A stretch of DNA of 64,000 nt from Mesorhizobium sp. M2E.F.Ca.ET.219.01.1.1 (GCF_004016445.2 NZ_SADT02000001.1:601630-665629), one strand, 5' to 3'. Shown: positions 29,711 through 39,204, counted from the first letter of the stretch. The notes: generated by a model from the sequence alone, not told the origin. Made by a program: numbers and translations.

Positions 29711-30638
29711 GGTCGGCATCCTCGAATTGGATCTGCCCGCCATAGTCGCGGGGCAAGGTTGAGATGGCGCGCGACGCCACGCGGATGGCGGTGGACAGGC
29801 ACTTTTCAAGGGAGCGCCCCTGTGCCAGGGCGGCTAGGAAGGCGGCGTTGAAGACATCGCCGGCGCCGATCGTATCGACCACCGTCACGCGGGGGGCCGA
29901 CACTTCGATGAGCTCGCCGTCGGCACCGATGGCAATCGCGCCGTCCGGCCCGCGTTTGACCACGACGATTGCCTCGTCCTTCATACCGTCGCGGATTTTG
30001 CGCGCGGCGGCCACTGGACTAGCCAGGCCGGCCAGTGTCGTCGTCTCGACCTCGTTGAACAGGGCCAGTTCGCAGCGCGACAGCCAGCAGCGCGCCGCCG
30101 CGCAGTTCGTCTCCGTCCAGCCTTCGATCGGCCAACCGGTGTCGAGCGCGACTGATATCCGGTGCGCTTCGGCCCAGTCGAAAAAGGCGCTGTAGTCGCG
30201 GGTGAGATCGTCGGTCAGAAAGGAGCCGCTGAGCAGCGCATAGCCGCCGGCGAGCCGGTTGCCGTCGAGCACCGAAAGCACATCGTCCAGGCTGAAGCCG
30301 GGCAGGTGGCCGCGCGTGGTGAAGAAGGTGCGCTCGCCATCGGGATGGGTCATGCCGACCGACAGCGTCGTGCCTTCTGGTCGAACCGGCCAATTTTGCG
30401 CGCGGTGCCCGAACGCCTCACGCAGCCAGCGACCGAACTGGTCGTCGCCAACATTGGCGGCGATCTCGAAGTCGATGCCCAGCGCCTGCCAGGCAAGCGC
30501 GGTATTGCCGGCCTGGCCGCCGACGCGCAGGTCGTCGTGGTCGACGACGGTCTCGGTGCCGGCCTTCGGCCAGGGCGCGACCGGACCGACGATCAGGTCG
30601 ACATTGACGTTGCCGATCACCGCGAGCGGCCGCATCAT
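29697..30638 (-). CDS. PfkB-family carbohydrate kinase
   Basis: 313 aa starting MMRPLAVIGNVNVDLIVG. PfkB signatures are present: the N-terminal GGQAGNTALAWQALG, and the C-terminal DTIGAGDVFNAAFLAAL with catalytic Asp in GAGD. It phosphorylates an imported sugar or sugar derivative. The ATGA overlap with the SIS gene places kinase and SIS enzyme as consecutive steps. A kinase-SIS pair is used for Amadori compounds (FrlD/FrlB, FraD/FraB) and some amino sugars; which applies here is undecided. Confidence 0.88.
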   Translation of the reverse strand: MMRPLAVIGNVNVDLIVGPVAPWPKAGTETVVDHDDLRVGGQAGNTALAWQALGIDFEIAANVGDDQFGRWLREAFGHRAQNWPVRPEGTTLSVGMTHPDGERTFFTTRGHLPGFSLDDVLSVLDGNRLAGGYALLSGSFLTDDLTRDYSAFFDWAEAHRISVALDTGWPIEGWTETNCAAARCWLSRCELALFNEVETTTLAGLASPVAAARKIRDGMKDEAIVVVKRGPDGAIAIGADGELIEVSAPRVTVVDTIGAGDVFNAAFLAALAQGRSLEKCLSTAIRVASRAISTLPRDYGGQIQFEDADHERA

Positions 30639-31654
30639 TCGCTCCTGGTGATCTTGGTGGTGCGCACCGGCGTTCCGGCATTCTCGACACGGCTGTCGGC
30701 GAAGGCGATCATCAGGCGCTGCGCCACCGGCAGCATGGCAAAGACCGCTGCCAGCCCGGAGGCAGGCTTGAACCTCAATGTAACGGCGCCCGCAATCGGC
30801 GGCATGCCCGAGGCGTCGAAGACGATCAGCGGCGCGCCGGTCTCGACGACGGACAGGGCCATCGCGGTGACGAGGTCGGCGGTCGGGTCGTCGCCGCGGA
30901 AGAGGACGACGCCGATCTTCGGCCCGAGCATCTCCATCGGCCCATGGCGCAGCTGGCCGCCTTCGAGAGAAAAACAAGGCAGGCGCGACAGTTCGGTGAG
31001 GCCGAGCGCCAGGGCTTCAGCTACGCCTTGCAGGCTGCGGCCGGAGGTGACCACGGTCGCGACCTTGCTCAACGCTGCCAAGGCGGCGTCGATCTCAACC
31101 TCCTCGGGCGCCTTGAGTGCGGCCAGCGCCGCTGCGGGATCGTCGCCAAGCGCGGCCAGGATGGCGAGATGCAAGGCGAAGGTCACGGTCAGGCTGCGGG
31201 TCGCGGCAAAGGCGAGTTCGGTGCCGCCGGCACCGACGAGGCAGGGCACCGTGCGCCCGAGGAAAGAGCCGGCCTCCAGCGTCAGGCCGAAGGTCCCCGT
31301 GCGATCGCCAGTCTTGGCGAACCAGCGCAACACCTCGGCGCTTTCGCCGGACTGCGAGGTGACGATCACGGTCTTGCCGGCCAGCGGCAGTGGCTGTCCG
31401 AGCTGTTCCGACAGCGGCAGCGCGATGGCATCGATGCCGTGCGCGCGATAGAGCGGCTCGACGGCGCGGGCGACGGCATGCGAGGCGCCCATGCCGAGCA
31501 GGAGGAGCCGTCCGGTCTTCCTGATGGAGGCGGCGACCCTGGCGGCCACCTCCTGATTGCTCTCGAACGAGGCAAGCGCATCCTCATGCTGACGCGCCAT
31601 TTCGCGGTCGATTGCGACGAGACCTGCCGGGCGTTTCTTCTCTTCAGTCATCAT
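30635..31654 (-). CDS. SIS-domain sugar-phosphate isomerase/deaminase or deglycase
   Basis: 339 aa with two SIS domains. The first has LLLGMGASHAVARAVEPLY and VIVTSQSGESAEVL. The second has VVTSGRSLQGVAEALALGL and the active-site-like EGGQLRHGPMEML. This double-SIS layout matches AgaS, GlmS C-terminal and FrlB/FraB enzymes acting on 6-phosphates. The start overlaps the permease stop by one base. A role after the PfkB kinase in the same operon is likely. Confidence 0.85.
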   Translation of the reverse strand: MMTEEKKRPAGLVAIDREMARQHEDALASFESNQEVAARVAASIRKTGRLLLLGMGASHAVARAVEPLYRAHGIDAIALPLSEQLGQPLPLAGKTVIVTSQSGESAEVLRWFAKTGDRTGTFGLTLEAGSFLGRTVPCLVGAGGTELAFAATRSLTVTFALHLAILAALGDDPAAALAALKAPEEVEIDAALAALSKVATVVTSGRSLQGVAEALALGLTELSRLPCFSLEGGQLRHGPMEMLGPKIGVVLFRGDDPTADLVTAMALSVVETGAPLIVFDASGMPPIAGAVTLRFKPASGLAAVFAMLPVAQRLMIAFADSRVENAGTPVRTTKITRSE

Positions 31655-32499
31655 TATCCTTTCACGCCGCCGCTGGTGAGGCCCGAGATCAGCGCGCGTT
31701 GCATGACGAGGCCGATCAGCACCGGCGGCAGGGCCGCGAGCACGCCGGCGGTGGCGATCAATCCGTAGTCGGACACGCGGCCGCCGGCGAGGTCGGCGAT
31801 GGCGACCGTCAGCGTCTTCGCCCGCTGGTCCGAGGTAAAAAGCAGGGCATAGAAGAATTCGTCCCAGGCGAGCAGCACGGCAAACAGCGCCGATGTCGCC
31901 ACCACGGGCGCCGCAAGCGGCAAGGTGATGATGCGCCAGGTCTGAAACAGGCCGGCGCCGTCGATCATGGCCGCGGCCTCGATCTCGCGCGGGATGGAAT
32001 CGAAACCCGATTTCATCAGCCAGGTGGTGAATGGCGCCAGGATCGTCAGATAGATCAGCGCCAGGCCAAAGACGTTGTTGAGCAGGCCGAGATGGGAGAG
32101 GCCCATATAGAGCGGCACCGAGAGCGCCACGGGCGGCAGCATGTAGGTGGCGATCACCATCGACAGCGACCAGCCGACCGAAGGCGTGCGCGAGACCGCC
32201 CAGCCCGCGGGCACGGCAAGCAGGATCGCGGCAAGCGTCGCCATGCCGGCGACCTCCAGACTGTTGCGCAGCGATGCGGTGAAGGCCGCGCCGGCGCTGT
32301 TTTGAGCCGTCGACAGAAGCTGCCCGTAACGGGAGAAGTCGGCCGCCTGCGGCCACCAGCGCAGCGGCTTGGCGGCGAGATCGGCGGCCGGCGATATGCT
32401 CATGACAAAAAGCCAGGCAAGCGGTGCCAGGATGACGGCGGCGAGCAGGATGGCGCAGGCGTAGACGAAGGCGGTGAAGACGGGGCTCTTGCGTTCCAT
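31654..32499 (-). CDS. Carbohydrate ABC transporter permease (MalG-like, CUT1)
   Basis: 281 aa with six hydrophobic segments. It has the MalG-type EAA loop (EIEAAAMIDGAGLFQTWRI) and the TWLMKSGFDSIP region. It forms the inner-membrane pore with the MalF-like protein encoded directly upstream, whose stop it overlaps by one base. Confidence 0.92.
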   Translation of the reverse strand: MERKSPVFTAFVYACAILLAAVILAPLAWLFVMSISPAADLAAKPLRWWPQAADFSRYGQLLSTAQNSAGAAFTASLRNSLEVAGMATLAAILLAVPAGWAVSRTPSVGWSLSMVIATYMLPPVALSVPLYMGLSHLGLLNNVFGLALIYLTILAPFTTWLMKSGFDSIPREIEAAAMIDGAGLFQTWRIITLPLAAPVVATSALFAVLLAWDEFFYALLFTSDQRAKTLTVAIADLAGGRVSDYGLIATAGVLAALPPVLIGLVMQRALISGLTSGGVKG

Positions 32500-33383
32500 C
32501 AGGCAGCGCTCCCCGCTGTCTTTCTCACCAGCGCCGCATAGGCGACGGCGAGCACGGTGACGAGCAAGGTGACGATCAGCGCCAGCGATGCGCCGGAGCC
32601 GGCGCGCTGGAAGGAGAAGGCTTCCTGGTAGACCAGGATCGACAGCGAGCGCGTGCTGTTGGCCGGGCCGCCGCGGGTCATCACCCAGATGATGTCGAAG
32701 ACCTTGAAGGCCTCGATGGTGCGCAGCACCAGTGCCACCATCAGCGGGCCGGCAAGATAGGGCAGGATGACGAAGCGGAAGCGATTGAACGGCCCGGCGC
32801 CGTCGACAAGCGCCGCGGCGGTGATGTCGCGCGGCACGGCTTGCAGGGCGGCCAGCGCGATCAGCGCGACAAGCGGAAAATTCTTCCAGCAGTCGGCGAC
32901 GATTAGCGCCGCAAGCGCCGTGCCCGGCTCGCCCAGCCAGGAGCGGTAGTCATCGATGAGATGGAGCTGCGTCAGCGCCGCATTCAGCGCGCCATATTCT
33001 GGATTATAGATCAGCCGCCAAAGCGTGGCGTTGACGACGGTGGGCAGCGCCCAGGGCAGGATCATCAGTCCGCGCAGCACGGCGCGGCCGCGGAATTCCT
33101 GATTGAGCAGGAGGGCCGCGAGCACGCCGAGCACCATTTCGGCGGCGACCGAGACAACCGCGAACCAGGTGGTGGTCGAGAGCGTGCGGGTGAAGTTCGA
33201 GCTTGTCAGCATCTTGGTGTAGTTGTCGAAGCCGACGTAATTGCCCGCCGTGCCGACCAGTTGGGCGTCGGTGAAGGAAAGCCTGACCGTATCGACCAAT
33301 GGCCAGCCGATGACGGCGACCATGATCACCAGCAGCGGCAGCATCAACAGCCACGCGCGAGTCGTCATCCAGGTGCCTGACAT
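32499..33383 (-). CDS. Carbohydrate ABC transporter permease (MalF-like, CUT1)
   Basis: 294 aa starting MSGTWMTTRAWLLMLPLLV. Six membrane helices are expected, and the EAA loop is AALVDGAGPFNRFRFVILP. A common CUT1 motif, NPEYGALNAAL, is also present. It follows the binding-protein gene by ~86 nt. Confidence 0.92.
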   Translation of the reverse strand: MSGTWMTTRAWLLMLPLLVIMVAVIGWPLVDTVRLSFTDAQLVGTAGNYVGFDNYTKMLTSSNFTRTLSTTTWFAVVSVAAEMVLGVLAALLLNQEFRGRAVLRGLMILPWALPTVVNATLWRLIYNPEYGALNAALTQLHLIDDYRSWLGEPGTALAALIVADCWKNFPLVALIALAALQAVPRDITAAALVDGAGPFNRFRFVILPYLAGPLMVALVLRTIEAFKVFDIIWVMTRGGPANSTRSLSILVYQEAFSFQRAGSGASLALIVTLLVTVLAVAYAALVRKTAGSAA

Positions 33384-33469
33384 CGGAGGCGCCTCTTTCC
33401 CTTCATTCGGTCAGAAACAGCACGGGCGGCACTCTTCCCATGAGGCCGCCCGCGTCGAGGAACGTCAGA

Positions 33470-34708
33470 TCAGAGGCCGCTGTTTTCGGCGGCGGTCTTG
33501 AGCGCGTCTTCCGGCGTCGTCTGGCCGAGCAGCGATTCCTGGATGGCCTGCTGCAGAGCGGTCGACAGCTGCTGGTATTTCGGTGTGGTCGGGCGCGGGT
33601 ACATGGCGGCGAGGCCGAGCTTGGCGGTGGCGATCAGCTCTTCCTGGCCCTTAGTGACGGCCGGGTCGTCGTAGGACGAGGCCCAGATCGGCAGCGAGAG
33701 CTTGGCATACTGGTTCTGCGTCGCCTGCGAGGTCATGAACTCGATGTACTTCCAGGCCTCGTCCGGATGCTTCGAGACAGCGGTGACGCCGAGGCCCATC
33801 GAACCGTTGACGGCCGAGACCTCGCTGGTGCCGGCAACGCCCGGCGCCGGCACGACGCCGACCTTGCCGGCGACCTTCGAGTCCTTCGGATCGTTGGCCA
33901 TGTTGTACATGTAGGTCCAGTTCAGCGCGAAGGCGGCGTCGCCGTTCTCGAACACCTTGCGGACATCCTCTTCGAGGAATTCCTTGGAGTTCGGATTGGT
34001 GAGGCCGGACTTGTAGCTGTCGACCATGTATTTCAGCGCCGATGCGCCGCCGCCATTCTGGAAGTCCGGCTTGCCGTCCTTGAGGAAGTCGCCGCCATAG
34101 GCGCTGACCAGCGTGGTGTAGTCGCAGATCACGGCTTCGGCCTGTGCCCAGCTCCAGGCGATCGGCGTCTTCAACAAGCCTTTGTCCTGGATGATCTTGG
34201 CCTGCTCGCCAAGCTCTTCCCAGGTCTTCGGCGGCGCCTTGATGCCTGCCTTCTCCAGGATCTCCTTGTTGTAGAACAGATATTTGGTGTCGAGGATCCA
34301 CGGCATCCCGTAGTACTTGCCGTCATACTGGACGGTGGTCCAGGCGCCCGGCAGCACGCCCTTCTTCATGTCGTCGGTGATCTTCGAGGAGACGTCGACC
34401 AGCACCTTGTTGGTCGCATATTCGGCCGGCCAGATGACGTCGAACAGCACCACGTCATAGCCGCCGCCCGACCCTTGAGCGAGGACGGTCTTGTCGTGCA
34501 AGCCTTCATAGGGAACGAATTCAAGGTTCACCTTGATGTCCGGATTGGCCTTGGTGAAGGCCTCGGTCATGGCGCGCACATCCGCCTCGCTATAGGCGGC
34601 CTGGGCCATGAAAAGCGCGTTCAGCGTGGTTTCGGCGAAGGCGTGCGGGACGAACAGTCCGCCAACGAACACCGCGCCCAGAAGTGTCGTACCGATCGAT
34701 TTCAGCAT
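33470..34708 (-). CDS. Extracellular solute-binding protein (CUT1, family 1)
   Basis: 412 aa from the ATG at 34708. Signal peptide MLKSIGTTLLGAVFVGGLFVP.. is cleaved near AFA-ETTLNALF. The mature protein has the family 1 layout: YDVVLFDVIWPAEYATNKVL, then PKTWEELGEQAKII, and GSMGLGVTAVSKHPDEAWKYI. It is the periplasmic receptor of the operon. First gene after the palindromic operator shared with the ROK regulator. Confidence 0.92.
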   Translation of the reverse strand: MLKSIGTTLLGAVFVGGLFVPHAFAETTLNALFMAQAAYSEADVRAMTEAFTKANPDIKVNLEFVPYEGLHDKTVLAQGSGGGYDVVLFDVIWPAEYATNKVLVDVSSKITDDMKKGVLPGAWTTVQYDGKYYGMPWILDTKYLFYNKEILEKAGIKAPPKTWEELGEQAKIIQDKGLLKTPIAWSWAQAEAVICDYTTLVSAYGGDFLKDGKPDFQNGGGASALKYMVDSYKSGLTNPNSKEFLEEDVRKVFENGDAAFALNWTYMYNMANDPKDSKVAGKVGVVPAPGVAGTSEVSAVNGSMGLGVTAVSKHPDEAWKYIEFMTSQATQNQYAKLSLPIWASSYDDPAVTKGQEELIATAKLGLAAMYPRPTTPKYQQLSTALQQAIQESLLGQTTPEDALKTAAENSGL

Positions 34709-34863
34709 TTGTCTTTCTCCCATTTTCGACAGCAGCGAGCAGGCGGCAGAGGCTTTACCGCTTCCTCGAATGTGCATCGCGCGTGACCGGATCTGCCGGA
34801 ACGGTGGGGCGGCGAGGGCTTTGAGCCATGCCGTCTTTTTCTCGAAACCGTCCGAACATCACC

Positions 34864-34888
34864 ATTAAGTCAATTCGCTTGACTTAAT
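34864..34888. promoter_or_regulatory. Perfect palindromic operator candidate (ROK regulator site)
   Basis: ATTAAGTCAA and TTGACTTAAT are exact inverted repeats around TTCGC. The right arm doubles as a TTGACT -35, paired after 18 nt with TTTAAT (34903-34908) for the ROK gene. A bound dimer would therefore block its own promoter and probably the divergent ABC operon. Confidence 0.7.
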
Positions 34889-34930
34889 TAGTCGATCAAT
34901 CCTTTAATGGAGTCAAGAGGGGAAACGACG

Positions 34931-36133
34931 GTGCACGACATCAACCCGATCCGGGCCAAGAGCGGTACCAACCAGGAAGGTACCAGCGCGCACAACCGCC
35001 GCGTCATGATCGAGGCGCTGCGGCTCAACGGCGCGCTGTCGCGTGCCGACCTGGCGCGGGCAACACAGCTCACCAAGCAGGCGGTTTCCAACATCATCGA
35101 GGATCTCGAGCGGGACGGCTTGGTCGTGGCGCTGGATGCGGTGCGCAAGGGCAGGGGCCAGCCTTTCACGCCCTACCGGCTGGTGCCCGAAGGCGCCTTT
35201 GCCATCGGGTTGCAGATAGACCGGCATCTGACGCGCGTCGTGGTGGTCGACCTCGTGGGCAAGGTCATCGCGCGCGCCGAGGCAGGTCTGCCGCTCGACG
35301 AGCCGTCAGCCGGCGTCAAGATCATCCTCGGCCTGGTCGATCGCGTCAGGCGCGAGCTGGCTTCCTCTTTCGCACAGTCCGAACGGCGGCTGGTCGGCCT
35401 TGGCGTCGCGATGCCAGGGCCGTTCGGGCTGAAGGAATCCGACGACAAATGGATGATGCCTGCCTGGCAGCAATTCCCGCTGCTCGAGACGCTTGCCGCC
35501 GGCACCGGACTGAATGTCGGGATGCAGAACGACGCGGCGGCCTGTGCAACGGCGGAGCGCATCGTCGGCGCCGCGCATGGCGTCGATCACGCCGTCTGCC
35601 TTTATGTCGGCTACGGCATCGCCGCCGGGCTGATTCTCAACGGCGAGCTCTACAATGGCGGCAACGGCAATGCCGGCGAGATCGGCAGGGCGCTGCTGTC
35701 GCCGGCCGGTCCAGGCTCGATGCCGTTGGAGCATCGCGCCTCGCTCGCCTCGCTCTACCAGCATCTCGGCCTCGACCCCGCCGAGAGGGGGCTTTGCGAG
35801 ACGCTTGGCGCGCTGGCGCTGCAGCGAGACCCGCGGGTCATGAGCTGGGTCGAAAGAGCCGCGTCCGACCTGCGCTGGAGCGTGCATCTGATCGAAACGA
35901 TCTTCGATCCGCAAACCGTCATCCTCACCAGCACCGCGCCCGAGGCGCTGGCCCGGCTTCTGCTTCAGGCCATGCACCCGCTGCTGCCGTCGATCGCGGA
36001 CCGGCCCACCCGCCGCCTGCCGCGGCTGCAGCTCGGCACCACCGATCCCTGGGCGATCGCCGTGGGCGCCGCGGCCGAGCCGATCAGCCGGGCCTTCGAT
36101 CCGCGCTTTTCAGCCATCCTGAAGGCCGGATAG
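34931..36133 (+). CDS. ROK-family transcriptional regulator (NagC/XylR type)
   Basis: 400 aa from GTG 34931 (VHDINPIRAKSG), with GAGGGG upstream. An ATG at 34907 falls inside the predicted -10 and is rejected. The N-terminal winged HTH is ALSRADLARATQLTKQAVSNI. The ROK sugar-kinase-like domain follows (GLGVAMPGPFGL, LYVGYGIAAGLILNGELYNG, GNAGEIGRALLS). The canonical ROK Zn motif (CxCGxxGC) is not visible, as in several rhizobial paralogues. It is divergent from the ABC/SIS/kinase operon and is its likely local repressor. Confidence 0.88.
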   Translation: MHDINPIRAKSGTNQEGTSAHNRRVMIEALRLNGALSRADLARATQLTKQAVSNIIEDLERDGLVVALDAVRKGRGQPFTPYRLVPEGAFAIGLQIDRHLTRVVVVDLVGKVIARAEAGLPLDEPSAGVKIILGLVDRVRRELASSFAQSERRLVGLGVAMPGPFGLKESDDKWMMPAWQQFPLLETLAAGTGLNVGMQNDAAACATAERIVGAAHGVDHAVCLYVGYGIAAGLILNGELYNGGNGNAGEIGRALLSPAGPGSMPLEHRASLASLYQHLGLDPAERGLCETLGALALQRDPRVMSWVERAASDLRWSVHLIETIFDPQTVILTSTAPEALARLLLQAMHPLLPSIADRPTRRLPRLQLGTTDPWAIAVGAAAEPISRAFDPRFSAILKAG

Positions 36134-36147
36134 AAAGCGGAATACGC

Positions 36148-37002
36148 TCAACTGGCCGTGCTCGCGGCGAAGGCCGCGTCGATGATGGCAAGCTTGACCG
36201 CCTGCGCGGTGATGTATTCGCCGTAGAATTCCTTCGAGATCCACATGACGGAATGACCGCGCTGCCCGAGCCAGCCGACGCTGCCGAGCGCCTCGGCGTC
36301 GCGCAGCTTGCGCGCAAGATGGGTACGCGACAGCTTCAGCCATCTAGCGAAATCGCCGATCGACAGCACGCCGGTCGGGATGCGCTCCTGGCCGGCATTC
36401 AGCGGGTCGACGCCGGCGATCAGCCAATCCATGACGACGCCGCCATTGTTGAGCCATGTGAACAGCGAAAAAGTCTGTTGCGGCTCCCGCACCGGCACCG
36501 AGGAGATCAGCCCGTCCGCGATCAGCGGCTGCAACCGCGCCAGCATTTGCGGCCTTGCCTGGAACGTTTCCAGCCGGTTCGCGCCGTCAAGAGCATCAAG
36601 CGTGCTCAGATGCATATGGATCCAGCCGATCAACGGCTCCAGGGTTATGGCGGGCAGGTGCAGGGGGCGAATGCGGCCGTCGTCGGCCATTGGCCCGACT
36701 CCGATGAAATTATAGTGCTGCATTTCCTTGATGAAGGCATGGGCGGTGTTTCGGCTTGCCACCGCATGCTGGACGGTGACGTCGACGAAACGCGCGGCGG
36801 TCAGTTCCTTCCGGTAGTCGCTGGGATCCCTGCGGAAATGCAGGGCAAGACCGATATGCGCCATCAACCAGCGCTGCTGGGTGGCAAAGACCGAGGACGC
36901 GCGCGGGTTTCCTTCATAGGCCTGCTGCATCGCCCGGGCCTGTGCCTGGACGGCGGCATTCAGCGCCGGATGACCGACAATGTCTTCGAAGTTCAGCGCC
37001 AT
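36148..37002 (-). CDS. Uncharacterised HTH-like protein (tandem paralogue 1)
   Basis: 284 aa starting MALNFEDIVGHP, chosen because it aligns with the start of the upstream paralogue. Family not recognised. Features: a conserved FATQQRWLMAHIGLALHFRRD block near residue 40, DWLIAGVDP in the middle, and a C-terminal segment (IGDFARWLKLSRTHLARKL) with helix-turn-helix spacing, followed by GWLGQRGHSVMWIS. No signal peptide or membrane helix. I infer a DNA-binding regulator with an N-terminal helical sensing region. About 60% identical by eye to its neighbour. Confidence 0.7.
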   Translation of the reverse strand: MALNFEDIVGHPALNAAVQAQARAMQQAYEGNPRASSVFATQQRWLMAHIGLALHFRRDPSDYRKELTAARFVDVTVQHAVASRNTAHAFIKEMQHYNFIGVGPMADDGRIRPLHLPAITLEPLIGWIHMHLSTLDALDGANRLETFQARPQMLARLQPLIADGLISSVPVREPQQTFSLFTWLNNGGVVMDWLIAGVDPLNAGQERIPTGVLSIGDFARWLKLSRTHLARKLRDAEALGSVGWLGQRGHSVMWISKEFYGEYITAQAVKLAIIDAAFAASTAS

Positions 37003-37118
37003 CCCCCCAGACTCGGCCAAATATCGCAATATGCGATGCGGATAGCAGTTTTGGCCGGCGCCTGCCAGCGCAACCAGCGGTATTTGTCGGCTGGGTCCGG
37101 GAAGCGACCGTTGCGCCG

Positions 37119-37985
37119 TCAGCTCTCGTCCGCCTGGGACAAACTACCCTCGAAAGCCATGTCGACGACGGCGAGCTTGGACGCCTGCACCGCCATGTAC
37201 TCGTCGAAGAACTGGCGTGAAACCCACATGACGGAATGACCGCGCTGGCCGACCCAGCCGATGCTGCCAAGCGCCTCGCCATCTTTGAGTTTCCGCGCCA
37301 AGTGGGTGCGCGACAGCTTCAGCCAGTGCGCGAATTCACTGACCGAGATGACGCTGGTCGGTATCCTGTCGAGATGAACGTCCTCCGGATCGATACCGGA
37401 CATCAGCCAGTCCATGACGATGCCGCCATTGTTGAGCCAGATAAACAACGAGAAAGTCCGCCCAGGCTCCCGCACGCCGTCGCTGGCCAGCAGTCCGTCG
37501 GCGATGAGCGGCTGCAGCCTGGACAGCATCCCGGGTCGATCGAGGAAAGTCGTCAGGCGGTTTCCGCCGTCTATCCGGTCGAGCGTCCTCAGATGCGCGT
37601 GGATCCAGCCGGTGAAGGTTTCGATGGTGCCCTCGGTGACCCGCATGGGGTGGGCGCGGCCGTCACCGCTGGCCGAAATATACTCGGCGATGTTGTAGCG
37701 CAGCATCTCCTTGACGAAGGCCTCGGCGGTATTGCGGCTGGCCACGGAATGGCGTCGCACGACTTCGATGAACCGCGCCATTGTCATTTCGGTGCGGCGG
37801 TCATTGGGGTCGCGCCGGAAATGCAGAGCCAGGCCGACATGAGCGAGCAGCCAGCGCTGCTGGGTGGCGAAGACGGTGGCCAGCCGCGGGGTCGTTTCGT
37901 AGACATGGATGAGTGCGCGCGACTGTTCCTGCACACTGCCAAGCGCTGCCGGATGACGGACGATCTCTGCGGCACTCAGCGGCAT
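37119..37985 (-). CDS. Uncharacterised HTH-like protein (tandem paralogue 2)
   Basis: 288 aa from the ATG at 37985 (MPLSAAEIVRHP). It is the same architecture as the next gene downstream, with FATQQRWLLAHVGLALHFRRD, FSLFIWLNNGGIVMDW and VSEFAHWLKLSRTHLARKL. The two genes lie head to tail 116 nt apart, consistent with tandem duplication. Function unknown. The most conserved part between the copies is the C-terminal HTH-like segment and the central FSLF-WLNNGG-VMDWL block. Confidence 0.7.
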   Translation of the reverse strand: MPLSAAEIVRHPAALGSVQEQSRALIHVYETTPRLATVFATQQRWLLAHVGLALHFRRDPNDRRTEMTMARFIEVVRRHSVASRNTAEAFVKEMLRYNIAEYISASGDGRAHPMRVTEGTIETFTGWIHAHLRTLDRIDGGNRLTTFLDRPGMLSRLQPLIADGLLASDGVREPGRTFSLFIWLNNGGIVMDWLMSGIDPEDVHLDRIPTSVISVSEFAHWLKLSRTHLARKLKDGEALGSIGWVGQRGHSVMWVSRQFFDEYMAVQASKLAVVDMAFEGSLSQADES

Positions 37986-38367
37986 TCCTGCGGTACTCCA
38001 TGCGATTCCACGCAACGACAAATGAAGATTCCCGATCTTCGCCGGTTGTGTCCAGTTGCCTATTGGAACAACGAACGATCATGCGGCGCGTTTGTTGCTA
38101 ACTCTTTGCATCGGTTCGTTAAACCCGTCCCAATAATAGTCCGGCCCGCAGCCCTGCGTTGAATTGACGAGTCCCGTCAAGCAGGCATAGGTTCCGCGCC
38201 ATCGGGGGTGCGGGGAGCGCTTTCCCGGAAAGAAGAAACAAGGACAGGGTCTGGCGCCGATGCGCGGCATCGGCGGTGACACTGAAGTTCTCGTGTGGAC
38301 TTTGCAGCGTGGAAGCGGCTACCTATCCTGATGCCTTGACGCCGTTTGCCGAGGCCGCCCGGGTGAA

Positions 38368-39204
38368 ATGATGCCGAGAACAATCCGGACACTGACCGCC
38401 AGTGAAGTGGAAACGCTCGTCGACTGGGCGGTTGGAGAGGGCTGGAATCCAGGCATCGGCGATGCCGCGGCGTTCAGGACAGCCGATCCGGACGGTTTCA
38501 TCGGCGCTTTCGTCGGCCAAGAGATGGTGGCCGGCATTTCGGCCGTCGCATACGGCCCGGGTTTCGGCTTCATCGGCCTCTATATCTGCCGGCCCGACCG
38601 GCGTGGCGAAGGCCACGGCAAGGCGGTCTGGGATGCCGGCATGGCACGCCTCGGCAACCGCATCATCGGTCTCGACGGGGTGGCCGAGCAGCGGGCCAAC
38701 TACCAGCGCATGGGCTTCGTGCCCGTCTATGAGACCGTCCGCTACAGCGGTCCCGCCGCCGGTTTGCCAGGGGGTGGCGACATACGGCCAGCGACGGCCG
38801 GCGACATGGCAGGGATACTTGCCTATGATCGCCAGTGCTTCCCGGCGCCCCGGGAAGCCTTCCTCCGGACGTGGCTGCGGCAGCCCCGGATTGCGCTGCT
38901 TTGTGGCGGCTCGGCCGGCATTGCCGGCTACGGCGCGGCCCGCCGATGCCGGGAAGGCTTCAAGGTCGGGCCGCTGTTCGCCGACAGGACGGACCTTGCC
39001 TTGGCATTGCTGGCGGACCTCGCGGGCCGGATCGGCAACGAGGTACTGTATATCGACGTACCGGCCAGCCAGGTTCAATTCACCGCCATGCTTCAGGCCG
39101 TCGGCATGATGCCGGGCTTTGCGACGACACGCATGTACAAGGGCGGCAAACCCGGCAATGCCCCGTCGACGGTTTTCGGCATCACGACGCTCGAGTTGGG
39201 ATGA
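38368..39204 (+). CDS. GNAT-family N-acetyltransferase, two-domain
   Basis: 278 aa. The first GNAT domain (residues ~1-125) contains the acetyl-CoA loop RPDRRGEGHGKAVWDAG and the closing ANYQRMGFVPVYETVRY. The second half (from GDIRPATAGDMAGILAYD) is a second, degenerate GNAT-like domain. Such tandem GNATs acetylate small molecules or aminoacyl groups; substrate unknown. Stands alone between regulators and SDR genes. The 382 nt upstream (37986-38367) show no other supported gene. Confidence 0.8.
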   Translation: MMPRTIRTLTASEVETLVDWAVGEGWNPGIGDAAAFRTADPDGFIGAFVGQEMVAGISAVAYGPGFGFIGLYICRPDRRGEGHGKAVWDAGMARLGNRIIGLDGVAEQRANYQRMGFVPVYETVRYSGPAAGLPGGGDIRPATAGDMAGILAYDRQCFPAPREAFLRTWLRQPRIALLCGGSAGIAGYGAARRCREGFKVGPLFADRTDLALALLADLAGRIGNEVLYIDVPASQVQFTAMLQAVGMMPGFATTRMYKGGKPGNAPSTVFGITTLELG

